From: a virus
Direction: 5' to 3' (one strand)
IMG/VR virus record: IMGVR_UViG_3300020711_000014
Coordinates: 1 to 50,968 of that record
Length of the DNA: 50,968 nucleotides
Shown here: piece by piece, positions 33,617 to 39,252 of the stretch
How the letters are laid out: the number at the start of each line of letters is the position of its first letter
Numbering within the stretch: position 1 is the stretch's first letter
The notes under the pieces: generated by a model
Seen by the model: only the letters and a program-made list of their open reading frames with translations
Databases searched by the model: none
What the model was told of the DNA's origin: nothing
Translations under genes and position numbers: made by a program

Positions 33617-33858
33617 ACAAAATATTAACCCACCTTCTTACAGGTAAAGATAATGAAACTCATGATATTGCTCGTTGGGCTTGGGCTTTGGGCTTTATTG
33701 TGGTTGCTATTGCTGCCATTTATTTAATTTATAGCGGCAAAGAAATTAGCCTTACAGAGCTTGCTGGCGCGCTGGGTATTGTTTCTGGGTCTGGCGCCGC
33801 GTCTGTAGCTGCTAAACAAATGTCAGGATCAGAGCCAAATGTTCCCTCTTCCAATTAG
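33613..33858 (+). CDS. Second holin-like membrane protein (81 aa)
   Basis: Helix at about 23-41 (ALGFIVVAIAAIYLIYSG) and a weaker Gly/Ala-rich segment at 46-70. Coupled upstream (ATGA) and overlapping Rz by 20 nt. Position immediately before the spanins and lysozyme fits a holin. Role between the two candidates cannot be decided by sequence. Confidence 0.65.
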   Translation: MNKILTHLLTGKDNETHDIARWAWALGFIVVAIAAIYLIYSGKEISLTELAGALGIVSGSGAASVAAKQMSGSEPNVPSSN

Positions 33859-34252
33859 CGCATATATCTATGCCGGTTTAGTTTTAATAGCTTTAGCTGG
33901 TGTAGGCTATGGCAGACATGAACATACTGTGTTTGAAGAGTACAAAGCTGAAGAAATTGCTAATGCACGGCTAAAAGAACATCAACTTCAAGATGCCACC
34001 GATCAAATAAGGAAAGACAAAGATGCTCAAATCAACGCTATTAATGACCAGCTTGCTACTGTTCTTGTGCAGTTGCGCTCCCGAACCAGTAGGAACGATA
34101 AAGTATCCAACAATGGACAAGGTGGAACTGGGATGTCCCTTTTTGCCGAGGATGCAGCTTTTCTTGACGGGGAATCTGCCCGTGCCGACAAATTGCGGTC
34201 AGCCCTTGACGCCTGTTATAAACAGTACGACGAAGTAACTGGGAATAAATAA
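33839..34252 (+). CDS. Rz: Rz-like inner-membrane spanin
   Basis: 137 aa. N-terminal signal anchor (ISAYIYAGLVLIALAGVG), then a periplasmic coiled coil (EEYKAEEIANARLKEHQL, RKDKDAQINAINDQLA) and C-terminal ALDACYKQYDEV. Overlaps lysozyme through TAATG. It works with the nested Rz1 to fuse inner and outer membranes, showing a Gram-negative host. Confidence 0.85.
   Translation: MFPLPISAYIYAGLVLIALAGVGYGRHEHTVFEEYKAEEIANARLKEHQLQDATDQIRKDKDAQINAINDQLATVLVQLRSRTSRNDKVSNNGQGGTGMSLFAEDAAFLDGESARADKLRSALDACYKQYDEVTGNK
34023..34238 (+). CDS. Rz1: Rz1-like outer-membrane lipoprotein, nested in Rz
   Basis: 71 aa in the +1 frame wholly inside Rz. Signal peptide MLKSTLLMTSLLLFLCSC with a lipobox ending LCSC, then a Pro-rich mature part. 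Embedded Rz1 is the classical spanin arrangement. Cys at about position 18 would be lipidated. Confidence 0.8.
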   Translation: MLKSTLLMTSLLLFLCSCAPEPVGTIKYPTMDKVELGCPFLPRMQLFLTGNLPVPTNCGQPLTPVINSTTK

Positions 34253-34698
34253 TGGAGTACTCTAAAGATGGTTTACACCTTACTGAGCAGTTTGAAGGAG
34301 TACGGCTTACTGCTTATCCAGACCCCGGGACTGGTGGAGATCCTTGGACTATTGGTTACGGTCATACTGGGGCTGATATACACGCGGGATTGACCATCAC
34401 TCAGGCGCAAGCCGAAGAGTATTTGCGTCAAGACGTGCAAAAAGCAGCCGCCAATGTAAACACCCATGTCAAAGTTGAAATCACTCAAGACGAGTTTGAT
34501 GCACTTGTGGACTTTGCATTTAACTGCGGATGCGGCAACTTGGACACTTCTACGCTATTAAAGAAACTTAATGCTGGCGATCACGAAGGTGCCGCGCAAG
34601 AGTTTCTTAAATGGGATATGGCTGGCGGACACCATATGGCGGGTTTGCTGCGCCGCCGTCAAGCAGAAGCAGCATTATTTTTGACTAAACTAGCATGA
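34252..34698 (+). CDS. Endolysin, GH24 lysozyme
   Basis: 148 aa. MEYSKDGLHLTEQFEGVRLT with the catalytic Glu15, then YPDPGTGGDPWTIGYGHT giving Asp24 and Thr33 of the T4-type E-D-T triad. Later VEITQDEFDALVDFAFNCG and a final LLRRRQAEAALF, all standard for the family. No signal peptide or SAR anchor, so it needs a holin for release. Confidence 0.93.
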   Translation: MEYSKDGLHLTEQFEGVRLTAYPDPGTGGDPWTIGYGHTGADIHAGLTITQAQAEEYLRQDVQKAAANVNTHVKVEITQDEFDALVDFAFNCGCGNLDTSTLLKKLNAGDHEGAAQEFLKWDMAGGHHMAGLLRRRQAEAALFLTKLA

Positions 34699-34910
34699 GC
34701 GCCGACTTTTTTGATGAGGCTTCAGACATGGAAGCCTTGCATCGTGACTTAGCTATTAAGGCTATTCGTAACGAAAAGAAAACGCCCTATACCGGGCATT
34801 GTTTGTGCTGTAATGAATTGATACCCCAAGGCAGATTCTGTTCCGCAGAATGTCGTAAAGATTGGGAAATGGAACAAAAAATTAGAAAAATAGCTGGAAA
34901 ATCTCTATAA
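34695..34910 (+). CDS. Small zinc-finger protein (71 aa)
   Basis: Overlaps the lysozyme stop (ATGA). C-terminal half: GHCLCCNELIPQGRFCSAEC, four Cys in a CxxC-x9-CxxxC arrangement expected to bind zinc, followed by a charged helix. It resembles small phage zinc-ribbon proteins near lysis genes (DksA/TraR-like or DUF2116-like), but the family is uncertain. Confidence 0.7.
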   Translation: MSADFFDEASDMEALHRDLAIKAIRNEKKTPYTGHCLCCNELIPQGRFCSAECRKDWEMEQKIRKIAGKSL

Positions 34911-34914
34911 GTCA

Positions 34915-34942
34915 TTGAATTTCCATATAGTTCGTTTAATAT
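34915..34942 (+). promoter_or_regulatory. Predicted promoter with overlapping inverted repeat
   Basis: TTGAAT (34915-34920), 16-bp spacer, TAATAT (34937-34942). AGTTCG (34929-34934) and CGAACT (34944-34949) form an inverted repeat around the -10, a likely operator. It serves the metallophosphoesterase-SprT pair. Confidence 0.5.
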
Positions 34943-34967
34943 GCGAACTATTGTCATAAGGATTACT

Positions 34968-35951
34968 ATGCCGTTTAAGCCTGTGTGTTCCGATGAAGAG
35001 TTTATTGCGTTATGGAAAAAACTAGGTTCTCCTACGCTTGTGGGTAAAGAACTAGGTATAAACCCTAGGAGCGTCAGTAACAGAAAAAGCGCTATTAAAA
35101 TTCGACACAATATTGAGCTACCTACGCATGGATCATTAAGAGATCCCAAAAAAGAAAAACCCAAAAAAATAGAGCTTGCCCCTCATAACGTCCGAAGAGG
35201 CATAGACGTTGACAAAGTTAAACGCGTTATTGTGTTCTCAGACGCGCATTTTACTGATACCACTACCACGGCGTTTAAAGCGCTGCTGGCAATGATTAAG
35301 AAGTTTAAGCCACAGGTTATCATCTGCAACGGCGACGCCTTCGATGGGCAGGTTTTGAGCCGCTTTCCGTCGATTAATTACGATGCCAAGCCTAGCGTAT
35401 TGCAAGAGTTAGAATCGTGCCGTTATCACCTAGATCAAATCGTTAAGCATAAACCTGCGGGCTGTCGGCTAATATGGACACTGGGAAACCATGATATGCG
35501 CTACGAGTCATGGTTGGTTAACAAAGTACCCGAATATAGCGGCGTAGATGGTTTTAGTTTGAAATACCATTTCCCCGAGTGGGAAACCTGTTGGAGCTTT
35601 TGGATTGGTGAAGAAACCGTGGTCAAGCACCGTTTTAAGGGAGGACGCACTGCGGGTTATAGTAACTTGCTGGCGGCGGGTAACACAAACATCATTACGG
35701 GGCATACGCACGTTCTCGCTTGCCAACCGATTTCAAATTATCAAGGCAACTTTTATGGGGTTCAGACCGGCTGTTTAGCTGATCCTATGAGCCCTACCTT
35801 TGAATATTGCGAAGATAGCCCCAAAGATTGGCGTTCTGGCTTTGTTATGCTTTCGTTTGACCAAGGCAGAATGCTCATGCCCGAGCTAATTATGGTTAGC
35901 GACGAGCAAAACGGCGAATACGAGTTCCGCGGGGAAATTCACGCGGTATGA
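34968..35951 (+). CDS. Metallophosphoesterase with N-terminal HTH-like segment
   Basis: Start at the ATG giving MPFKPVCSDEEFIALWKKLG with AAGGATT upstream; the ATG at 34941 lies within the promoter-like site. 327 aa. Residues about 22-43 (LVGKELGINPRSVSNRKSAI) look like a helix-turn-helix. The catalytic domain has FSDAHF (D92, H94), NGDAFDG, GNHD, VKHRFKG and GHTH, the five metal-binding motifs of calcineurin-type enzymes. It could act on DNA ends, nucleotides or phosphoproteins; the HTH favours a DNA-linked role. Confidence 0.85.
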   Translation: MPFKPVCSDEEFIALWKKLGSPTLVGKELGINPRSVSNRKSAIKIRHNIELPTHGSLRDPKKEKPKKIELAPHNVRRGIDVDKVKRVIVFSDAHFTDTTTTAFKALLAMIKKFKPQVIICNGDAFDGQVLSRFPSINYDAKPSVLQELESCRYHLDQIVKHKPAGCRLIWTLGNHDMRYESWLVNKVPEYSGVDGFSLKYHFPEWETCWSFWIGEETVVKHRFKGGRTAGYSNLLAAGNTNIITGHTHVLACQPISNYQGNFYGVQTGCLADPMSPTFEYCEDSPKDWRSGFVMLSFDQGRMLMPELIMVSDEQNGEYEFRGEIHAV

Positions 35952-36295
35952 AAATCACACCTAAAATTCTTGAGTCTATCTATTTGACTTTGGCAAAGTG
36001 TGAACCTTTTATAAAATGGGATTTGCCGCCAAGTGAATTGTGCCGTTACGATATTGTTGACGATCATCAAGTAATGGCTACTTATGAATACGATGAATCA
36101 ATGTCTAAACCGCATATTTTTAGTATCTCTAAAGCTCGCTGCGGTCATTACGATACGGTGGTGCGATCTATGGCTCACGAAATGATCCATTGTTCTAGGC
36201 ACAAATCTGGTAAATGGACGCTTCATGACGCCACTTTTAAACGTAGAAAAATGGCTGTGGGCTTGGAGCTAGGGTTTGACGGTCATGAACTCTAA
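35948..36295 (+). CDS. SprT-like zinc metalloprotein
   Basis: 115 aa, overlaps the previous gene (ATGA). MAHEMIHCSRHKSG carries the HExxH zinc motif (H77, E78, H81) with a later His in WTLHDATFKRR as third ligand. SprT-like proteins include proteases for DNA-crosslinked proteins; here only the short catalytic core is present. Last gene of the rightward late module. Confidence 0.82.
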   Translation: MKITPKILESIYLTLAKCEPFIKWDLPPSELCRYDIVDDHQVMATYEYDESMSKPHIFSISKARCGHYDTVVRSMAHEMIHCSRHKSGKWTLHDATFKRRKMAVGLELGFDGHEL

Positions 36296-36365
36296 ATATA
36301 TAAAATTTGCAGTTTTGTAGACATATTGTCGATATATGTACGTTTTTGTCGACATTTTGTACATG

Positions 36366-36389
36366 AAATGTGTAATTAATTACACATTT
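36366..36389. promoter_or_regulatory. 24-bp perfect palindrome with TGTGTAA-N4-TTACACA core
   Basis: AAATGTGTAATT and AATTACACATTT. The same TGTGTAA-N4-TTACACA core is at 49062-49079 in the other large gap. A candidate operator for a dimeric regulator. Confidence 0.55.
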
Positions 36390-36498
36390 GTTGACTTATT
36401 AAACAGTCCTTAAATAACTTAAAGCCTTATTAATGAATCATTTAACATACTGTTGTTATTATTAACATACAGTGCGTTAACACTTTTTCTTACAAAAT

Positions 36499-36561
36499 AC
36501 CCCGTTCGGGAATATTTTCCTATTTTTGCACACTTTTTTATCAATTCTTCCCGTTCGGGAA
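36499..36561. promoter_or_regulatory. Paired operators CCCG-NN-CGGG, 49 bp apart
   Basis: Sites at 36499-36512 (ACCCCGTTCGGGAA) and 36548-36561 (TTCCCGTTCGGGAA). Centre spacing is 49 bp, as in the pair at 2929-2991 on the other side of the late module, with a GCACACTTTTTT stretch between. Confidence 0.65.
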
Positions 36562-36691
36562 ACTTTTTCTTATGAAGCTGACCTATTTTAAAAACGCTTG
36601 TAAGTGCATGAAATTTCAATAAAAAGTCATGCAAAAATAGGACATTGTTGTCCGATATTTGTATATTTTTTTCATACTTATAGGTATGAAA

Positions 36692-36714
36692 AAAGGTTCC
36701 GAATTGGAACCTTT
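36692..36714 (-). terminator. Leftward rho-independent terminator
   Basis: AAAGGTTCC-GAATT-GGAACCTTT, a perfect 9-bp stem. Read leftward it ends in a run of T. It overlaps the arm of an adjacent hairpin, TTTTTTCATAC...GTATGAAAAAA (36667-36694). It terminates the leftward operon just after the 43-aa gene. Confidence 0.85.
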
Positions 36715-36731
36715 AGGTATTAAAACTAATT

Positions 36732-36863
36732 TTATTTAGTTTTTACTATTTTAAAAAACTCTTTAATAGTAGACAAAGTTGACTGTAACCAAAACTCGTT
36801 TACTTCTTTAACGCGCTCTACCAACTCTTCATATTGTTTAAATGGTTTTTCAAAATCAAACAT
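36732..36863 (-). CDS. 43-aa helical protein in its own transcription unit
   Basis: Starts MFDFEKPFKQYEELVERVKE, ends EFFKIVKTK. Entirely amphipathic helix with aromatic residues; loosely phasin-like, but that is weak. It has an excellent RBS (AGGAGA, 6 nt from ATG), a near-consensus promoter at 36895-36923 and a strong terminator directly after it. This organisation suggests strong expression independent of the operon upstream. Confidence 0.7.
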   Translation of the reverse strand: MFDFEKPFKQYEELVERVKEVNEFWLQSTLSTIKEFFKIVKTK

Positions 36864-36894
36864 AGCAATCTCCTATTTATGTTGCAATGCAATA

Positions 36895-36923
36895 ATTATA
36901 AAACATTATTTTGTAGCTAGCAA
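36895..36923 (-). promoter_or_regulatory. Strong sigma70-like promoter for the 43-aa gene
   Basis: Minus strand: TTGCTA (36918-36923), 17-bp spacer, TATAAT (36895-36900). Perfect -10 and the best match to consensus that I found in the window. It lies over the end of the preceding gene. Confidence 0.7.
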
Positions 36924-37052
36924 GTACGCTCCATAATTGGCAAAAGCATAGCCCGCGTACATAAAAGCCAAACCGTAGTCGCCTTTAAATAAGTTTTCTA
37001 CAAAAATATAAGCGTAAATTAGCCCTGTAACGACAATTAACCAAGGCGTCAT
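36906..37052 (-). CDS. Small membrane protein (48 aa)
   Basis: MTPWLIVVTGLIYAYIFVEN, then FMYAGYAFANYGAYLLATK: two membrane helices with a short charged turn. Start overlaps the stop of the DUF7220-like gene (ATGA). Function unknown. Confidence 0.65.
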   Translation of the reverse strand: MTPWLIVVTGLIYAYIFVENLFKGDYGLAFMYAGYAFANYGAYLLATK

Positions 37053-37279
37053 ATGTTAGCTAATAGCTTATGGATACGAGCATTGAACCAACGGCGAATG
37101 CAATAGCTGCGAATTACTGAGATGACAGTGTATAGCAGACCCATATAGAAGTTAGCTAACAGACTAATGTGAAAGCCAAACAGCGGAAATATCAACAAAT
37201 TGGCGATGTAATTAATGGTAAACCCTATTAGTACATTTACCCATGCCTCAATAAAAGAGCCTAGTTTAGTTTGACTCAT
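37049..37279 (-). CDS. DUF7220-like membrane protein
   Basis: 76 aa. MSQTKLGSFIEAWVNVLIGF, a hydrophobic middle ANLLIFPLFGFHIS, and VISVIRSYCIRRWFNARIH: the pattern of a widespread small phage membrane protein (two helices, conserved RSYxxRRxF). Coupled at both ends by ATGA. Function unknown. Confidence 0.78.
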   Translation of the reverse strand: MSQTKLGSFIEAWVNVLIGFTINYIANLLIFPLFGFHISLLANFYMGLLYTVISVIRSYCIRRWFNARIHKLLANI

Positions 37280-37434
37280 ATCAAAGCATCCTCAAACTTA
37301 TAATCTTCTGCTTTCTTTGCCCGCATGAATTTAAACCACCAGCCTTTACGCAGTGAGCAAATAGCAATGGCTTCTTCACGCCTTGCAGCGATTCGCATAG
37401 GCTGATCGTTTTCGTCAAACACAATGTAGCTCAT
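37276..37434 (-). CDS. Small hypothetical protein (52 aa)
   Basis: MSYIVFDENDQPMRIAARRE, then basic/aromatic SLRKGWWFKFMRAKKAED. ATGA overlaps on both sides place it firmly in the coupled leftward operon. Function unknown. Confidence 0.65.
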   Translation of the reverse strand: MSYIVFDENDQPMRIAARREEAIAICSLRKGWWFKFMRAKKAEDYKFEDALI

Positions 37435-37925
37435 GGCATTAGCTCCTTAGGTGGTCTATCGTCGCCTTCGGAATAGGTTTTGGCATACAAAGTCAACATC
37501 CGCAAGTTGCACATGGCGTGAGCAAGATGAGGCAATCCAGACTCGGCGTCGTTTTCTTCCCCACGCTGCCATGCTGCTAAATGGCGCATAGCACAAGCAA
37601 ACGGAACTGACCAATCCATGCCTTTAGCCCAGTTCCATGCAGCATACTTTTGTTTGCCATACGCCCAGACCTTAGCTTCATCTTCAAGAGTGCATAAGGG
37701 AATCAAGCTAAAGTCTGGTTTGCCGGTGTTGTATCGAGCTCCAGACCCTTTGGCAGTGCTATTAACGTCGCCAATTCCACCAACCCCAGCGCCACTTGGT
37801 TGCGAATTACCGGCGCCTGTACTAGATAAAGCTTCTGCAATTGCCAAAATAGATTTTTGCGCGTCAACAGGGTCGTATTCCATCACGGCTACGTTGCCCG
37901 GATTATTCGGTTCAAAATGACTCAA
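37431..37925 (-). CDS. DUF5664-type dATP/dGTP diphosphohydrolase-like protein
   Basis: The start is set at TTG, preceded by GGGGAGG at good distance and overlapping the upstream stop (TTGA); an in-frame GTG lies further up without such support. 164 aa. After a Gly/Ser linker comes GARYNTGKPDFSLIPLCTLE, KVWAYGKQKYAAWNW, MRHLAAWQRGEENDAESGLP and HLAHAMCNLRML: the family core with His and acidic residues for metal binding. It would hydrolyse purine dNTPs and shape nucleotide pools. Confidence 0.8.
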   Translation of the reverse strand: MSHFEPNNPGNVAVMEYDPVDAQKSILAIAEALSSTGAGNSQPSGAGVGGIGDVNSTAKGSGARYNTGKPDFSLIPLCTLEDEAKVWAYGKQKYAAWNWAKGMDWSVPFACAMRHLAAWQRGEENDAESGLPHLAHAMCNLRMLTLYAKTYSEGDDRPPKELMP

Positions 37926-38086
37926 AATGTTTTTCCTCCCCACACTTGTTGTTCTAAATGGCGTACATAACTGTTTTGATGGTCAATGTGCTTGATTAGC
38001 TTGTCATACATTAGACGCCAATAGTCTGCATCGGCTAAAGCTTTAGCCAATCGTTCTTGCAATTTAGCAATCTCGATCTCGTCCAT
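37922..38086 (-). CDS. Small coiled-coil protein (54 aa)
   Basis: MDEIEIAKLQERLAKALADA, then DKLIKHIDHQNSYVRHLEQQ: a single charged helix. Overlaps both neighbours (TAATG upstream, TTGA downstream). Function unknown. Confidence 0.65.
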   Translation of the reverse strand: MDEIEIAKLQERLAKALADADYWRLMYDKLIKHIDHQNSYVRHLEQQVWGGKTF

Positions 38087-38259
38087 TAGAACTCCCACGT
38101 CTTTTTAATTTCAATCTTGGTTTCGCCATTTTCGGCACTTAAAGAAAAGTGCCAAACCTCTTGATCGGGCTTACTTAGATCAGCATGCCCCGCAAACGGG
38201 ATGGGTTCTTTTTCAAGCTCTTGCGCTGCTTTTCTGTCGTCAGTAGTAAAAGTTGTCAT
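38086..38259 (-). CDS. Small hypothetical protein (57 aa)
   Basis: MTTFTTDDRKAAQELEKEPI, ending KIEIKKTWEF. Short helix then strands. ATGA with the gene before and TAATG with the gene after. Function unknown. Confidence 0.6.
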   Translation of the reverse strand: MTTFTTDDRKAAQELEKEPIPFAGHADLSKPDQEVWHFSLSAENGETKIEIKKTWEF

Positions 38260-38363
38260 GCCCATCCTCCCAATCGTATGCCAAGACGAATAGCAGAAAT
38301 AAGAATGACGGTGGCTATTACCATAAGGGCAATAACCACCTTATCAGCCCAACTAGTCTGCAT
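38256..38363 (-). CDS. Small single-pass membrane protein (35 aa)
   Basis: MQTSWADKVVIALMVIATVI then basic ending RLGIRLGGWA. One membrane helix (9-25). Overlaps its neighbours by 4 and 11 nt; the GGAGG inside its last codons serves the next gene. Function unknown. Confidence 0.6.
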   Translation of the reverse strand: MQTSWADKVVIALMVIATVILISAIRLGIRLGGWA

Positions 38364-38523
38364 AGTTCGCCACCTGAATTTCTAGTCGGATAACTGCTAC
38401 TTTAATCTCTTCTACAGCGTCTGTAATTAATTTTTTTCCGACCAATCCGGGATTGGCATTCAATACTTCTAATTGGTTTAAAAGCTTTTTGAGCTTAATT
38501 AAATCGTGTGATAGATCATTCAT
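38353..38523 (-). CDS. Small helical protein (56 aa)
   Basis: MNDLSHDLIKLKKLLNQLEV, turn at ANPGLVGKK, then a second helix. ATGA coupling upstream. Helical hairpin; function unknown. Confidence 0.62.
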   Translation of the reverse strand: MNDLSHDLIKLKKLLNQLEVLNANPGLVGKKLITDAVEEIKVAVIRLEIQVANYAD

Positions 38524-38729
38524 TTGATCCTCGCCACTTTAGCTTTTTGTAATGCCATCTCATAGACTTCACGCATGTCGGCATCTAAATCGCGCAACGG
38601 AAGGTTTTGATAGTACTTCCACTTGTCTTTGTACTCTTGCAACTCGGATGGTGGTACCCAGCCGTATTGAGTGCGCCAACGCTTGGTAATGTCGGTTCCA
38701 GCTTTAGTCCAGATATAAGGTGTTCTCAT
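38520..38729 (-). CDS. Hypothetical protein (69 aa)
   Basis: MRTPYIWTKAGTDITKRWRT with Trp and basic residues, then PPSELQEYKDKWKYYQNLP. Preceded by the leader TTAACTAGAGGA (38736-38747). Phage-type orphan; function unknown. Confidence 0.7.
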   Translation of the reverse strand: MRTPYIWTKAGTDITKRWRTQYGWVPPSELQEYKDKWKYYQNLPLRDLDADMREVYEMALQKAKVARIK

Positions 38730-38753
38730 GATTTTTCCTCTAGTTAAATCAGT

Positions 38754-38972
38754 TTAAGCAGCTATTTGTTTGCGAAGCTCTTCCCGTTCTCTTGCTGCAC
38801 GGAGAATGGTGTACCGTTGATGTAAGCGTTGTACGATAGACCAACGCTTGGCACCTTCCAGTTCTTGTTCCAATAGATTGCCAACTTCCTCTTCATCCAA
38901 AGTGGACAAAATATCGGTTAATGATCTCCAGCTATAAGTCTTTGCTGGTTCTTTCTTTTTAAGCCATTTCAT
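38754..38972 (-). CDS. Hypothetical helical protein (72 aa)
   Basis: MKWLKKKEPAKTYSWRSLTD, then acidic and basic helices up to REREELRKQIAA. Overlaps the upstream gene by 14 nt. RBS GAAAGG. Function unknown. Confidence 0.68.
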   Translation of the reverse strand: MKWLKKKEPAKTYSWRSLTDILSTLDEEEVGNLLEQELEGAKRWSIVQRLHQRYTILRAAREREELRKQIAA

Positions 38973-39180
38973 TTAATGCCTTTCTTAACGTAATTAATTC
39001 AGCTTGCATTTCGGCTAATTTATTTGATGGCACAAGCACAGAGTTACCACGAATAGTTTTAAGTTCCTCTATTTCAGCTTGTTGCTGGCGTAGCATGGTG
39101 GCTGCTTGCGTTAAAGTTAAATCATCAAACCATCCAGTAGTCATATTTTCTAAAGCATCAGCTAGTTCATTTGCGTTCAT
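38959..39180 (-). CDS. Hypothetical coiled-coil protein (73 aa)
   Basis: MNANELADALENMTTGWFDD, TLTQAATMLRQQQAEIEELK, then KLAEMQAELITLRKALNEM. Similar helical pieces are common in phage small-gene clusters. AAAGGAAA RBS. It is the first gene after the promoter at 39206-39233. Confidence 0.7.
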   Translation of the reverse strand: MNANELADALENMTTGWFDDLTLTQAATMLRQQQAEIEELKTIRGNSVLVPSNKLAEMQAELITLRKALNEMA

Positions 39181-39205
39181 TGCTATTTCCTTTCAGCTTT
39201 TAGCT

Positions 39206-39233
39206 AATGTAACAGATTTATTTGTATTGTAAA
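39206..39233 (-). promoter_or_regulatory. Predicted leftward promoter of the small-gene operon
   Basis: Minus strand: TTTACA (39228-39233), 16-bp spacer, TACATT (39206-39211), with AATCTGTTACATT matching the promoters at 1740 and 41390. Confidence 0.6.
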
Positions 39234-39252
39234 GCATTGTGTTGCTTTTTAG

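Larger units (their letters stand above)
36296..36691. other. Non-coding regulatory gap between convergent modules
   Basis: AT-rich stretch without a supported gene. It contains near-repeats TTGTCGA...TGTAC (36327-36362), a 24-bp palindrome, the second operator pair, and ends in an A/T hairpin (36667-36694) next to the leftward terminator. A leftward 71-aa ORF runs through the operators and is probably spurious. Confidence 0.65.

Noticed and set aside
36419-36634. Leftward 71-aa ORF
   Set aside because: Runs through the operator pair, starts without an RBS and has an AT-rich, Asn/Lys-biased product; more likely chance.
37431-37925. Evidence for a modified (2-aminoadenine) genome
   Set aside because: A dATP/dGTP diphosphohydrolase-like protein alone is not enough; no PurZ or DatZ was seen.
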